Source of the DNA: Gracilibacillus salitolerans
GTDB taxonomy: Bacteria > Bacillota > Bacilli > Bacillales > Amphibacillaceae
Reading direction: 5' to 3'
Assembly (NCBI RefSeq): GCF_009650095.1
Contig: NZ_CP045915.1
Span: forward strand, 3,968,001 to 4,032,000
DNA: 64,000 nucleotides
Shown: positions 55,261 to 64,000 of the stretch, piece after piece
How the letters are laid out: every line of letters begins with the position of its first letter
Position numbering within the stretch: the stretch's first letter is position 1
Made by a program: the position numbers and the translations under genes
Notes under the pieces: generated by a model
What the model was told of the DNA's origin: nothing
Seen by the model: only the letters and a program-made list of their open reading frames with translations
The model's database searches: none

Positions 55261-56232
55261 TTATGTCGTTTTATTTATGATGATCTGAGGTAATAGAAAA
55301 GTTTCCCTGTGAAGCTCTTTATCTGGATGCTTAATAAGCTCCATCATTTGCGATACAGCTGTTGAAGCAATATCTTCTATTGGCTGCTTAATCGTAGTCA
55401 ACTGTGGTAATAACTTGTTTACAGTGGAAGTGCCGTCATAACCAACAATTTTCAGCTGCTTAGGCACTTCAATATTCATTTCCTCAGCAATTTGCAAACA
55501 GCTTGCTGCCATCAAGTCATCACTAGCAAAGATACCATCTGTTTCAGGGTGTTCGTTAAAGATTTTTTTGATTGTTTGGATGATCTCTTCTTCATCGAAG
55601 GGACTTTTTACTACATATGTTATAGGTTTTTTGATTAAATCTTCGTATGCTTTTCTTCTTAACTGAGTTGGTGTCTCCAGTTCAGCAGGTCCATTAATAT
55701 GAATAATAGATTTACACCCACGTTCAATCAAATGTTGAACTGCCATTTTACCTCCTTCATAATTATCTGATCCCACGACTGGTATCGTCTCAGCAAGGTA
55801 ATGATCAATGGCTACTATCGGGAGATTTGACTTCTTATACGTCTCAACATCTCGATTGTATGAACAAACAATAATACCATCTACTTGGTTTCTTATCAGC
55901 ATAACGGAATACGCTTCTTCTTTTTCCGGTTGGCCAAGACTGTTACATAAAATCACTCTATAACCCATATCGGAACAAATACCTTCTATAGCTAAAGATA
56001 ACTCACCATAGAAAGGATTAGAAATATCCGGAATGATCAAACCTACTAAATAGGTTCTTTTTTTATATAATGATCTAGCTACATCATTTGGATAGTAACT
56101 TAATTCCTTCATAGCGCTTTCAACTTTTTGTTTTGTTTTCTCACTAATATACCCGCGATTATTTATAACACGTGAGACGGTTGTGGGTGATACACCTGCA
56201 ACTTCAGCAACATCATTTAGCTTAATGGTCAT
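55261..56232 (-). CDS. LacI-family transcription regulator
   Basis: A 323-residue regulator. The N-terminal helix-turn-helix reads IKLNDVAEVAGVSPTTVSRVIN, followed by the hinge helix (YYPNDVARSLYKK) and a sugar-binding type I periplasmic-like domain (VGLIIPDISNPFYGEL, GIFASDDLMA, VVGYDG-like IVGYDGTSTV). The ATG has GGAG nine bases upstream. Two perfect palindromic operators lie after its stop, before the levanase gene. A fructose-derived inducer is likely. Confidence 0.93.
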   Translation of the reverse strand: MTIKLNDVAEVAGVSPTTVSRVINNRGYISEKTKQKVESAMKELSYYPNDVARSLYKKRTYLVGLIIPDISNPFYGELSLAIEGICSDMGYRVILCNSLGQPEKEEAYSVMLIRNQVDGIIVCSYNRDVETYKKSNLPIVAIDHYLAETIPVVGSDNYEGGKMAVQHLIERGCKSIIHINGPAELETPTQLRRKAYEDLIKKPITYVVKSPFDEEEIIQTIKKIFNEHPETDGIFASDDLMAASCLQIAEEMNIEVPKQLKIVGYDGTSTVNKLLPQLTTIKQPIEDIASTAVSQMMELIKHPDKELHRETFLLPQIIINKTT

Positions 56233-56541
56233 GTGTGTTTCTCCTTAAAAATAAATATTAAAGAATTATACTAGTCTGAATCATTCTTTTTTATTAGATC
56301 ATACAATGATTATTTGAGAGTGTAAAATATTTTGAGTAAGTTTTTTATTAACTGTTATTCTTTATCTACTAAATTACGTTTCTAATTAAAAATATTTAAA
56401 TAGTGATTGGTAACTTTTGTATCCAAAAATTCAACGTTTTTCACCTCAATAGTAATTTAAAAACAGAGGCAACCTCAATCTGCTTAATAAAAGGTTGTTT
56501 TACTAGTAAGTGTGCAAGTTTACTTTTAAGGAGAGAAAATT
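56233..56541. other. Intergenic, no gene seen
   Basis: A/T-rich leader of the LacI gene. A CAACCT/AGGTTG hairpin with TTTTAC after it is at about 56470-56502. No reading frame with a credible start was found. Confidence 0.5.
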
Positions 56542-56943
56542 GTGATAGGAAGTCAGATTTGTAAAAATAGTACTTATTGTTTATTCGCATTAAGTCTTAT
56601 ATTACCTTCTAGTAATGCAGCATTTGCTGATCCAGGAAAGGTGGCGTGCTGACGGAGGAGCTCAAGGCGGAGGAGGTGAATCTTCCACTGAAGTTGATTG
56701 TTCAGGAATTATAGATAGTAATGCTGACTATGAAATCCATGATTTTCAAGAGAATGGATCTGTTTTCTTATAGAAGGCAATAATGTGACAACTTGTGAAA
56801 CGATTTTCGCAACTACTAGTGATGGGTATAGGATGCAAGATTTAACGGAAAATGGTGACCCTGCTACAACTAAGGGGATTTTTGTTTATCGCTCAAATGG
56901 ACCAGGTGGAATTCAAGTTGGGGATGTTGTTCGCCAAACAGCA
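56542..56943 (+). pseudogene. Relic of an ExeM/NucH-type extracellular nuclease gene
   Basis: AAGGAG precedes GTG 56542. The frame encodes a signal peptide ending AAFA-DPGK and then hits a stop at 56650. One frame on it continues as a Gly-rich linker, STEVDCSGIIDSN and EIHDFQENGS; a second shift near 56773 gives VTTCETIFATTSDGYRMQDL, GDPATTKGIFVY and IQVGDVVRQTAEV. This is the N-terminal OB-fold region of ExeM/NucH-like secreted nucleases. Homology stops near 56943, where sequence related to GH32 begins on the other strand. So it is truncated and shifted twice. Confidence 0.75.
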
Positions 56944-56944
56944 G

Positions 56945-57135
56945 AAGTTTTGACAAATTGTTCTTGTGCAACATTTTCTGCGGCTAGTAACATCACCCAT
57001 TTACTTGAACTTTCATGCCAGAATACTTTTGGACCTCCAAATACTGGGGGATTTTCAGTATTATGAATGACAGGATTACCTGAATATTTCGACCAAGTTC
57101 TTCCTTTATCCGTACTATATGCCAAACTCTAGCTT
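56945..57135 (-). pseudogene. GH32 gene fragment
   Basis: On the minus strand, after QS-stop-S, the frame reads LAYSTDKGRTWSKYSGNPVI and then GGPKVFWHESSSKWVMLLA. This matches residues 120-170 of the GH32 encoded at 40277-41725 (QSLAYSYDNGRTWVKY, FRDPKVFWHHSSNKWMMVLA). The catalytic RDP has become GGP and a stop replaces a Gln codon. Only about 60 codons remain. Confidence 0.8.
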
Positions 57136-57253
57136 TGTCCCCCAAAACTCCGCAAATGATACTCTCCTTCGTGATTGAAGGAGCAATCCCATCTCTACTC
57201 ACGATTTGCCAGCCTGTTAAATCTCCACTTTCAAAATTGGCATCGGTGATATC
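57136..57253 (-). pseudogene. In-frame module remnant after the stop of the large GH32 gene
   Basis: Directly after the TAA of the gene ending at 57254, the same frame stays open and reads DANFESGDLTGWQIVS, the same opening as the GDLSAWEIV and PDLSGWTIL modules inside that protein. After about 40 codons it runs into the GH32 fragment in another frame. It may be the start of a lost secreted enzyme or a cut-off extra module of the neighbouring gene. Confidence 0.6.
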
Positions 57254-60200
57254 TTATTTCTCAGTGGGATGCACGGGAGCATTTACATCATCAATGTTAA
57301 TATGTCCCCAGGATCCTGTAGCTTGATCAACCACCTTTATATAAACTTTCTCGCCGATATATTCTGAAGCATCCCAATGAACACGCGTATATCCTTCTTG
57401 ATCTCCACCAGTTACTTTCATTAGCTCTTTACCGTCAGCATCTCTTACTAGTGCCACATACAAATGGTAAATATCATCTCCACCAGACACTAGAAAATCT
57501 ATTTGTCCATTGCCTCCCAGAATGAACTTTTGGGAACGAATCTCACCGACTTGTGAATCATCACCTTCATAGATACTGTATAAATGGTAGTTTCTATGGT
57601 GATTAAATGGACCACCCCATCCCCAATCATTTGCACTTGTCACGTCTAAATCAGTAAAGGCATCTCCACTCAATATGGTCCACCCTGATAAATCTGGTGT
57701 TTCAAAATCATGATTTACTAATTCATCATGTTCTGGTTCAGGTACGACATCAATGGTGTTGGTTGCCGTTAACCCTCCGTCTCTTGTTTTCGCTGTTATA
57801 GTAACGGTCCCTTCAGCATGTGCAGTTACTTTCCCATTTACAACAGTAGCAATCGATGGATCATCCGATGTCCAAATCACTTCTTTATTCGTTACATGAG
57901 ATGGTGTAACTGTTGCCGTGAGCCATTCACTATCGCCTTCTATTAAATCCATACTACTTGGATTTAATGAAACACCAGCAGCCTGTACAGGGGTATAGGC
58001 CGAATTCATTTCCCAAATCTTTAGTGATTTAACTGAAATGGTATCACTATGATCATTTGCCCAAAGCTTTAATCCAGTGGCATCATCACGAGTTGGATAT
58101 GCTCTTGTCGTTAAACCTTTTAATCCATTTATATACGCATTAATCTCTGAACGATCCACATAAATATGAAGTTTAATATTATCTGTTCCTATATCTACGT
58201 TTCCACCTTGATACCATTTTTCCACATCTGGATCAAGACTGGATTTCAAACGATTCACCCAGAATTCTTTACTACTTTCTTTATAATATATAGTCGTTTC
58301 TTCTTCTCCATTTGGTGAACGTCTTAAACTAATTCCCGCTTCATTAGCAGAACCATTATCTATCTCTAATTCAATTTCCAACATATCTCCATGTACAGAA
58401 GAAAGAATCTGATTAGCATCATCAAATGATGTATCTGAGGTAATATCAACTAGTTGGTCCCCTCTTAATTGTTCCAGCTCTTGAATAGGTTGAATTCCCA
58501 ATTGACCATCTGATCGATAGGAAACCTCTACCGGCAATCCATAATTATGAGCAAAACCAGCATCATAATCATCATTACCAGGTCTTCGCCCCTGCGTTAT
58601 GCTATGAATAATAGTTCTGCCATCTGGTGTTACCATACCTGCTGGACCAGTAAAATGCTCTCCTACATCTAATAAAGTGGGCTCTTCATTATCAGGAGTA
58701 AAACTAGCTGTTTCCGGATCCCAAGTTCCTATCCAATAATAGGTGTATCTCGATTGATATTCTTGTCTGGATGTTTTAGCAGGATTAATTAAAAAGATAT
58801 ATTTACCACTGTCCCCTAATGGTAATAATATTGGCAATTCCCATACACGGCCTGTTTTAGGATACTGATCATAGTCTCCTACAAACAAATCTCCCTGATA
58901 TGTCCAATTTTCAAAGCTAGAATCTTTGGTGGAATATACAAGTGCTGTACCTCCAATAGGATCCCCATTTTCATCCTCTTTTCCTGAAGTCACCAGCATA
59001 TACCATGTGTCCTCATCTTTAAACACAAACGGATCACGAAATTCGCCTTGAATTCCCTCTCCCTTTTGCTGCTCTAATATTACTACCTGGCTCTTTTCCC
59101 ACCGATTTAAATCATTATCCCCATCTTCTGGATAAGTACTTCTCGCAATGTTAATCCGTTGATTAGGAAAATCACGATCATCGCCTGCCGTATAAAAAAT
59201 AACCGGTACATCGTTATCATCCACGACAGCTCCACCAGCCCACGCACCATCAGGGTCCACATCATGTTTACCTGGAATTACAGCATCATCGACATCACGC
59301 CAATGTACCATGTCATCACTTACTAAATGTCCCCAACGAATATGATTCCAAAAAGGACCTCTCGGATTACTTTGATAAAACACATGGTACTGTCCATTAA
59401 AATAAATAGGTCCTCCCGGTTCATTTCCCCAATGATTTGGAGGTGACATATGAAACTGCGGACGATGTTTATCCTTCGCCAGGATACTTCTATCCATTTT
59501 CATATCTGGAGTGGGCAAATTGCCATTCAAGTTACTTAAATATGAATCATAAGCATTCTGAATTTCTGTTGCACTTAATGTTTGATTATATATTTTCACC
59601 TCGTCTATTAAACCACTGAACATATTTAAATCATATCCATATAACCACATACCATCATTGTTTTTACCAATTAATAAATCTTTCACGCTTGGTTTTATCT
59701 GTTGGCCAGCAGGGAAATCTCGTGAAGCTACTTTTTCACCATTTTGATAGAGAACTGCTTCCCCTGATGCACTATCATACGTTGCCGCTATATAGGACCA
59801 CTCTTTTAAAGGTAAAAGTGTATCGGACATTACTTCATACCAATCTGAGCCAGTCCCGAATTTAAGTCCCCAAGTGCCGTGGCGAAAATTACCTAAGATA
59901 AAGCCCTCTTTCTCTTCCCGATCGTGCTGATTGACAATAGCCGATAACCTGCCTTCATCACCATGTTCGAAATTACGTGGTGCTACCCATGCTTCCACAG
60001 TGATGGCATTATCTGGTGCAGGAAATTTATCCGGGGTATGTGTCACCCAAGTAGAATATCCATCAAACAATAGAGCGCTATTTGAAATCCCGTCACTTTT
60101 CCATAATGGATCTTGTGAATCTTGGAAAACTCCCTCATTCAAATGATAATCGACTGGGTTTTGTATGCTTGATACTTGTTCTGTGGTGACTTTGCCTGTG

Positions 60201-61285
60201 CCTTCATCTAAATTCCAATAACCAATTAGATTTTGATCATACACTGAATTGTACACATGGAAGTCATCAACATTTATATGTCCCCAATCACCTGTTGCAT
60301 GATCTACTATTTTTATATAGACTGCTTCCCCTATATATTCGGATGCATCCCAAAACACCCTTTGATATTTTTCTGTATTTCGCCCCGTTTCTTTAAATAG
60401 CTCTTCTCCATCTGATTCTCTTACTAGGGCCACATATAAGTTTTCCTCATCTTCACCACCACTAATCAGAAAATCAATGCCACCAGATCCATCCAGTGTA
60501 AAGGTTTCAGAATGCAATTCACCTGTTGAGGCATCACCACCATCTTGAAAACTCCACAAATGGTAATCCCCTTCATGGTGAAACGTATCCCCTTGGCTCC
60601 ATTCATTTTCATGGACTAAACTATCAGGTCCAAATGCATCTCCACTCACTATTTCCCACCCTCTTATTTCATCTGGTGGTAATGCTGTATATTCAAAATC
60701 ATGGTTATAGATTGAAGGTTCAATATGATCATGCAAAGATGGCGTTGGTGGGACATTTACATCATCAAGATTGATATGTCCTTCTGTACTATTATCCACT
60801 ATTTTTATTCTTACGGTAGTATCAATATGTGATGATGCATCCCATTCCACTCTACTGTATGTGTCTGTCCCTGTACCGGTTGCTTTCATCAATTCTTCTC
60901 CATCTGATTCTCTTACTAGAGCAACATATAGATTATCTATATCTTTGTCACCTCCAGTAAGAAAATCTATTTGTCCATCTCCCCCAAGTGTAAAAGTCTC
61001 ACTTTGCATTACGCCAACTTTGGAATTGTCTCCTCTTCCTCCCCAAATATGCCAGAAGTTATGCTGATTAAAGGATTGTTTATCCCAATATTCTGATTTC
61101 GAGCTGATATCTGTGTCAGTAAAAGCTGTTCCATCGACGATTTCCCAAGCTGACAAGTCTCCTGTTTCAAATCCTGGGTTTGTAATGGTATTGGCAGCTT
61201 TTACATCCGGTATATCTCCTGAGATCATCCAATGACTCCCATAAAGCAAGATTATCAAAAAACATATACTAATCTGTTTGACCAT
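57254..61285 (-). CDS. Large secreted GH32 enzyme with Glu at the nucleophile position
   Basis: 1343 residues; ATG with AGGAGG upstream. Order: signal peptide (about 1-31); two related beta-sandwich modules (35-180, 193-345) with GDLSAWEIV-like starts; a LamG-like domain (about 350-585); GH32 (about 600-1110); a Big_2 domain (about 1115-1190); and a third copy of the first module type to the end. The GH32 motifs are unusual: HWGNEPGGPIYF (Glu622 where WMNDPNG has Asp), intact FRDP (Asp751) and WELPILLP (Glu816; the usual Cys is Leu). The partial gene at 62929 shares the WELP form, suggesting a subgroup. Likely an extracellular fructan-active enzyme, with specificity uncertain. Confidence 0.88.
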   Translation of the reverse strand: MVKQISICFLIILLYGSHWMISGDIPDVKAANTITNPGFETGDLSAWEIVDGTAFTDTDISSKSEYWDKQSFNQHNFWHIWGGRGDNSKVGVMQSETFTLGGDGQIDFLTGGDKDIDNLYVALVRESDGEELMKATGTGTDTYSRVEWDASSHIDTTVRIKIVDNSTEGHINLDDVNVPPTPSLHDHIEPSIYNHDFEYTALPPDEIRGWEIVSGDAFGPDSLVHENEWSQGDTFHHEGDYHLWSFQDGGDASTGELHSETFTLDGSGGIDFLISGGEDEENLYVALVRESDGEELFKETGRNTEKYQRVFWDASEYIGEAVYIKIVDHATGDWGHINVDDFHVYNSVYDQNLIGYWNLDEGTGKVTTEQVSSIQNPVDYHLNEGVFQDSQDPLWKSDGISNSALLFDGYSTWVTHTPDKFPAPDNAITVEAWVAPRNFEHGDEGRLSAIVNQHDREEKEGFILGNFRHGTWGLKFGTGSDWYEVMSDTLLPLKEWSYIAATYDSASGEAVLYQNGEKVASRDFPAGQQIKPSVKDLLIGKNNDGMWLYGYDLNMFSGLIDEVKIYNQTLSATEIQNAYDSYLSNLNGNLPTPDMKMDRSILAKDKHRPQFHMSPPNHWGNEPGGPIYFNGQYHVFYQSNPRGPFWNHIRWGHLVSDDMVHWRDVDDAVIPGKHDVDPDGAWAGGAVVDDNDVPVIFYTAGDDRDFPNQRINIARSTYPEDGDNDLNRWEKSQVVILEQQKGEGIQGEFRDPFVFKDEDTWYMLVTSGKEDENGDPIGGTALVYSTKDSSFENWTYQGDLFVGDYDQYPKTGRVWELPILLPLGDSGKYIFLINPAKTSRQEYQSRYTYYWIGTWDPETASFTPDNEEPTLLDVGEHFTGPAGMVTPDGRTIIHSITQGRRPGNDDYDAGFAHNYGLPVEVSYRSDGQLGIQPIQELEQLRGDQLVDITSDTSFDDANQILSSVHGDMLEIELEIDNGSANEAGISLRRSPNGEEETTIYYKESSKEFWVNRLKSSLDPDVEKWYQGGNVDIGTDNIKLHIYVDRSEINAYINGLKGLTTRAYPTRDDATGLKLWANDHSDTISVKSLKIWEMNSAYTPVQAAGVSLNPSSMDLIEGDSEWLTATVTPSHVTNKEVIWTSDDPSIATVVNGKVTAHAEGTVTITAKTRDGGLTATNTIDVVPEPEHDELVNHDFETPDLSGWTILSGDAFTDLDVTSANDWGWGGPFNHHRNYHLYSIYEGDDSQVGEIRSQKFILGGNGQIDFLVSGGDDIYHLYVALVRDADGKELMKVTGGDQEGYTRVHWDASEYIGEKVYIKVVDQATGSWGHINIDDVNAPVHPTEK

Positions 61286-61329
61286 TTTTTCTTTTCCTCC
61301 TCTTTCTGTTAAACATTCATTCCCCTACT

Positions 61330-61343
61330 ATAAAACGCTTTCA
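61330..61343. promoter_or_regulatory. Putative cre (CcpA) site
   Basis: ATAAAACGCTTTCA, 12 of 14 matches to cre, 45 bp upstream of the large GH32 start. It is identical (opposite strand) to the site before the importer operon at 45363-45376. Confidence 0.55.
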
Positions 61344-61377
61344 TTTTGATTAACCCGTATTACTCAAACCTATTCAT

Positions 61378-61407
61378 AAAGAGGAAGCTACCTTCTACTC
61401 CCTCTTT
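61378..61407 (-). terminator. Terminator after compact GH32 gene
   Basis: On the minus strand AAAGAGGGA pairs with TTCCTCTTT around a 12-base loop, just after the stop at 61418. Confidence 0.65.
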
Positions 61408-61417
61408 AATTTTATGG

Positions 61418-62926
61418 CTATCTAAGTTCCCACTTAATCAATTCATCAATATGTGTATGGCCTTCTGAATGAAGCAACACTTGCTTTCCTAATTCTTTTG
61501 AAAAGAATAACGAAGTAAATACGTGTTCTCCATCATTCACAAAAATTTCAATCGAAGAAACATCTAAAAAAATGTTTAGCTTAACTTTTTGGCTTAAATC
61601 TATAGAATGGCTTCTCGTAAAATCATTATGAATCGCCATATTTTTAATAGGGAATTGAGCATTTCGACGATCTAGGACTATTTCATTTCTAGATTTATCA
61701 AAGCTTAACAATAATTTTTCTCGGTCCCCTTTAAAAAATTCCATATTAAAATAATCACTATCATTCATACAAAATTGAATCTCCATTTTCTGACAATTTC
61801 CGTGCAATTTATCGTTCTCAAAGTAATCCTTTATACTAAAATGACTCCACTCTATCCTTTCCTCTCTATACTTGTCTATCGTATGATAAGGTTTTTGAAT
61901 AAGCTTTCCATCTTTTAGCAATAGTTCTCGGGGCAGTGTCATGGAACCATTCCAACCATGGCCTAGTTCATGTAAAGGATATTCCACGTCCCACATATTC
62001 ATCCAAGCAACCATCACCCGTTTTCCTTCTTCAGACAAGATAGTTTGCGGAGCGTAAAAGTCGAAACCTTGATCCAGTTCCTGTTCGTTTTCCACTATGA
62101 ATTCACCTGTCTCATAATCGAACTCACCGATTAAAGCCATCGTAGAATGAATATTTTCATAGCGATAGCCGATACGCGGAATTTCTTGAGGTGAAAAAAT
62201 CAATACATGTTTTCCATCTAATTCAAATAAATCTGGGCATTCCCATGCTGTTCCATACTCTGGACCTAGTGAGAGTTGATTTAAATATTCCCATGTAACG
62301 CCATCATTGGAACAATAGAATAAAACATGTCCAACATTCTCATGACTCTTTGCACCAACTATCATATAAAATCGATCATGGTGCTCCCAAACTTTTGGAT
62401 CTCGAAAATCTTCCAATCTTATGTTGGAAGGAACTTGTTGGGAGGAAATGACAGGATTATGTTCATATTTTTCGTATGTTATACCATCCGCTGACTTAGC
62501 TAAACATTGAACCTGTCTAATAGGAGAAACAATTTCTTCGCTTTCTATCACCCCCTCTTTCTTTTTCAAATTTTGATCATATAAAAAATCCAGGAATGAA
62601 TCATTATGCCCGGTATAATAAAGCCAATGTTCATTCCCTACTTGAAGCCCTGATCCTGAGAAAACACCATTTTTGTCATAACTTTTATCAGGTCTTAAAG
62701 CGATTTTTTCATGATCCCATTTTATTAAATCATCACTAACGGCGTGAGCCCAATGCATTGGCCCCCATACAGTATCATATGGGTAATACTGATAAAATAG
62801 ATGATAGCTATTGTTAAAAAATGAAAAGCCGTTAGGATCATTCATCCAGCCATATTCCGGCATTAGATGATAATGATGTCGATAAGTCTCGTTTGTATTT
62901 TTTGTATTTATTGTATTTATTGTCAT
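61418..62926 (-). CDS. GH32 beta-fructosidase without signal peptide
   Basis: A 502-residue compact GH32 with complete triad: Asp30 in WMNDPNG, Asp176 in FRDPK and Glu229 in WECPDLF. There is no signal peptide, so it probably works in the cytoplasm on imported oligofructosides or sucrose. It starts two bases after the stop of the upstream GH32 gene with only a weak ribosome binding site, which points to translational coupling. It differs clearly from the other compact GH32 at 40277 and so is not a recent copy. Confidence 0.92.
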   Translation of the reverse strand: MTINTINTKNTNETYRHHYHLMPEYGWMNDPNGFSFFNNSYHLFYQYYPYDTVWGPMHWAHAVSDDLIKWDHEKIALRPDKSYDKNGVFSGSGLQVGNEHWLYYTGHNDSFLDFLYDQNLKKKEGVIESEEIVSPIRQVQCLAKSADGITYEKYEHNPVISSQQVPSNIRLEDFRDPKVWEHHDRFYMIVGAKSHENVGHVLFYCSNDGVTWEYLNQLSLGPEYGTAWECPDLFELDGKHVLIFSPQEIPRIGYRYENIHSTMALIGEFDYETGEFIVENEQELDQGFDFYAPQTILSEEGKRVMVAWMNMWDVEYPLHELGHGWNGSMTLPRELLLKDGKLIQKPYHTIDKYREERIEWSHFSIKDYFENDKLHGNCQKMEIQFCMNDSDYFNMEFFKGDREKLLLSFDKSRNEIVLDRRNAQFPIKNMAIHNDFTRSHSIDLSQKVKLNIFLDVSSIEIFVNDGEHVFTSLFFSKELGKQVLLHSEGHTHIDELIKWELR

Positions 62927-62928
62927 AT

Positions 62929-64000
62929 CTAATCACTCATTTCTTTCTGTTTCCAAATAGATTGAAGTCTGAAAATTTTGATTGATTTAATTCTAATATC
63001 AGTGTTACCAACAATAGACAAGTAATCACTATTGGATGATACGGGGGAGGCTCTGCTGGATATCATTTTTTTCTGATTCAAATAACATTCCATCGCAGAA
63101 TGATCAATAAAAATATGGGCTTTAAAACCTTCATCCAGTTTTAGTGATCCGCCTTGAATGTCACCCTCTTTATCCTTTCTGCTTTCCGTTCTATCCAGCC
63201 AAACCCTATCGTTTGCTTTGTCAAAAAGCAGCTTTGTTTTTTCTTGATTAGCGGGATCCTTCTTTAACTCGAGTCCAACTAGATTCTCGGTTTCTTCAAA
63301 TTCAATCATGATCTCTAGCATTTTATCCTGAATATTTTTCACTTTATGATTGGCTTCTTCAATAGATTTATTGCTTTCATGGATTAACAGCTCTTCTCTT
63401 AATGAAGCTAAATTTTCTAAAGGTTGGATACGTAATTCCTGATTCTCCAAGAATAACTCAATTGGCAGGCCTGCATGATGAGCCCATCCTGCTTCATATT
63501 CTTCTTGTTCCTCTCGATCTCCTTGAAGAATGGAGAAAACAATCGTTTTATTCGTAACAGGATCCACAAATCCACTTGGACCGCTAAATTTAAATCGACC
63601 GTAATCCATTAATTCCGGCTCTATTGTATCCGGGATAAATTGGACTTTTTGCTTATCGAATTCTCCTAAATAATAATAAGTATCCACTTCATATTTCGAT
63701 TCATCATCAAAGAAACTCATAAAAATAAAGGCATACTTCACTTGCCCCTGCTGATCACGTACTGGTAATAAAACAGGGAGCTCCCAATTGGTTCCGAGGT
63801 ATGGATAAAGGCTACTATCTACTGAAAATAATTCCCCTTTAAAATCCCAATGCTCACAATCAGTGGATGTATATATCCAAACTGTAGGTCCCTTATCTTT
63901 CACACCGCCTCCAATGATCAAATACCATTTTTCTTCTGTTTCATCTTTCCAAACAAATGGATCTCGAAATTGTGAAGGGATTCCTTGTTGGTCGGTTTGA
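62929..64000 (-). CDS. GH32 enzyme, N-terminus outside window
   Basis: The frame is open to the window edge (about 356 codons to the stop). It includes QFRDPFVWKDE close to the edge (stabilising Asp) and WELPVLLP (acid/base Glu with Leu in place of the usual Cys), then a C-terminal beta-sandwich ending near SIKIFRLQSIWK. The first GH32 blade with the nucleophile lies outside, so I cannot tell whether it shares the Glu variant of the gene at 57254. Without the start, secretion cannot be judged, but tight coupling to a cytoplasmic-type GH32 gene hints that it is intracellular. Confidence 0.88.
   Translation of the reverse strand, partial: QTDQQGIPSQFRDPFVWKDETEEKWYLIIGGGVKDKGPTVWIYTSTDCEHWDFKGELFSVDSSLYPYLGTNWELPVLLPVRDQQGQVKYAFIFMSFFDDESKYEVDTYYYLGEFDKQKVQFIPDTIEPELMDYGRFKFSGPSGFVDPVTNKTIVFSILQGDREEQEEYEAGWAHHAGLPIELFLENQELRIQPLENLASLREELLIHESNKSIEEANHKVKNIQDKMLEIMIEFEETENLVGLELKKDPANQEKTKLLFDKANDRVWLDRTESRKDKEGDIQGGSLKLDEGFKAHIFIDHSAMECYLNQKKMISSRASPVSSNSDYLSIVGNTDIRIKSIKIFRLQSIWKQKEMSD

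Noticed and set aside
55251..55264. Perfect 14-bp palindrome ATAAAGGCCTTTAT at the LacI stop codon
   Set aside because: It spans the stop codon, has no second copy and no T run. It is probably chance in A/T-rich DNA.
56785..57066. A 93-codon plus-strand frame as an intact gene
   Set aside because: Only its first half matches the ExeM/NucH-type protein. The second half is antisense to a GH32 fragment, so it is a relic junction.

Overview
The window is low-GC Firmicutes DNA. AGGAGG-type ribosome binding sites, CcpA (cre) sites, a PyrR attenuator, lipobox lipoproteins and YesM/YesN, YesL and LplB type genes all point to Bacillaceae. The style resembles halotolerant genera such as Gracilibacillus or Oceanobacillus, but the genus is a guess. 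Nearly all of it is a chain of carbohydrate-use loci on the minus strand. No rRNA, tRNA, CRISPR array, phage or intact transposase gene was seen.

Layout. 1-7.6 kb: a CUT1 sugar ABC system (lipoprotein binding protein, YesM/YesN two-component pair, two permeases) leading into a large protein cut by the window edge. 8-8.8 kb: a ZIP metal transporter, followed by a gene-free stretch with a 51-bp periodic repeat. 9.5-23.1 kb: a YtfQ/YtfR/YtfT/YjfF-type (CUT2) sugar importer with its own histidine kinase, AraC-type regulator, a membrane-tethered protein with two sugar-binding domains, and a secreted GH2 enzyme. 23.4-31.5 kb: a TRAP transporter, a secreted GH78 alpha-L-rhamnosidase and an SMP-30 family lactonase, with cre sites. 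31.7-34.7 kb, plus strand: cytosine permease and cytosine deaminase behind a PyrR-type attenuator. 34.7-39.1 kb: a phosphoesterase, a decayed VOC gene, a purine-type permease and a 48-residue gene. 39.1 kb to the right edge: a fructan-use island. It holds a fructokinase, two compact GH32 enzymes, a large multi-module levanase-type GH32, a second large GH32, a partial fifth GH32, a GH32 relic, an LplB/YtcP-type importer, a YesM/YesN pair with a tethered binding protein, YesL and a LacI repressor with two palindromic operators.

How the parts fit. In the fructan island the secreted GH32 enzymes would cut levan or inulin outside the cell, the ABC importer would bring in oligofructosides, and compact GH32 enzymes plus fructokinase would finish breakdown inside. 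LacI operators and cre sites give induction and catabolite control. The CUT1 systems carry no ATPase gene, so they probably share an MsmX-type ATPase encoded elsewhere.

Most notable: (i) two separate kinase/regulator/tethered-binding-protein sensor units, one with two fused sugar-binding domains; (ii) a matched 27-bp element at the same distance from two promoters of the first ABC locus; (iii) a four-copy palindromic intergenic element with compensatory changes in its stems; (iv) a PyrR-type attenuator on cytosine salvage genes; (v) a GH32 with Glu at the usual Asp nucleophile position; (vi) a patch of gene relics beside it.
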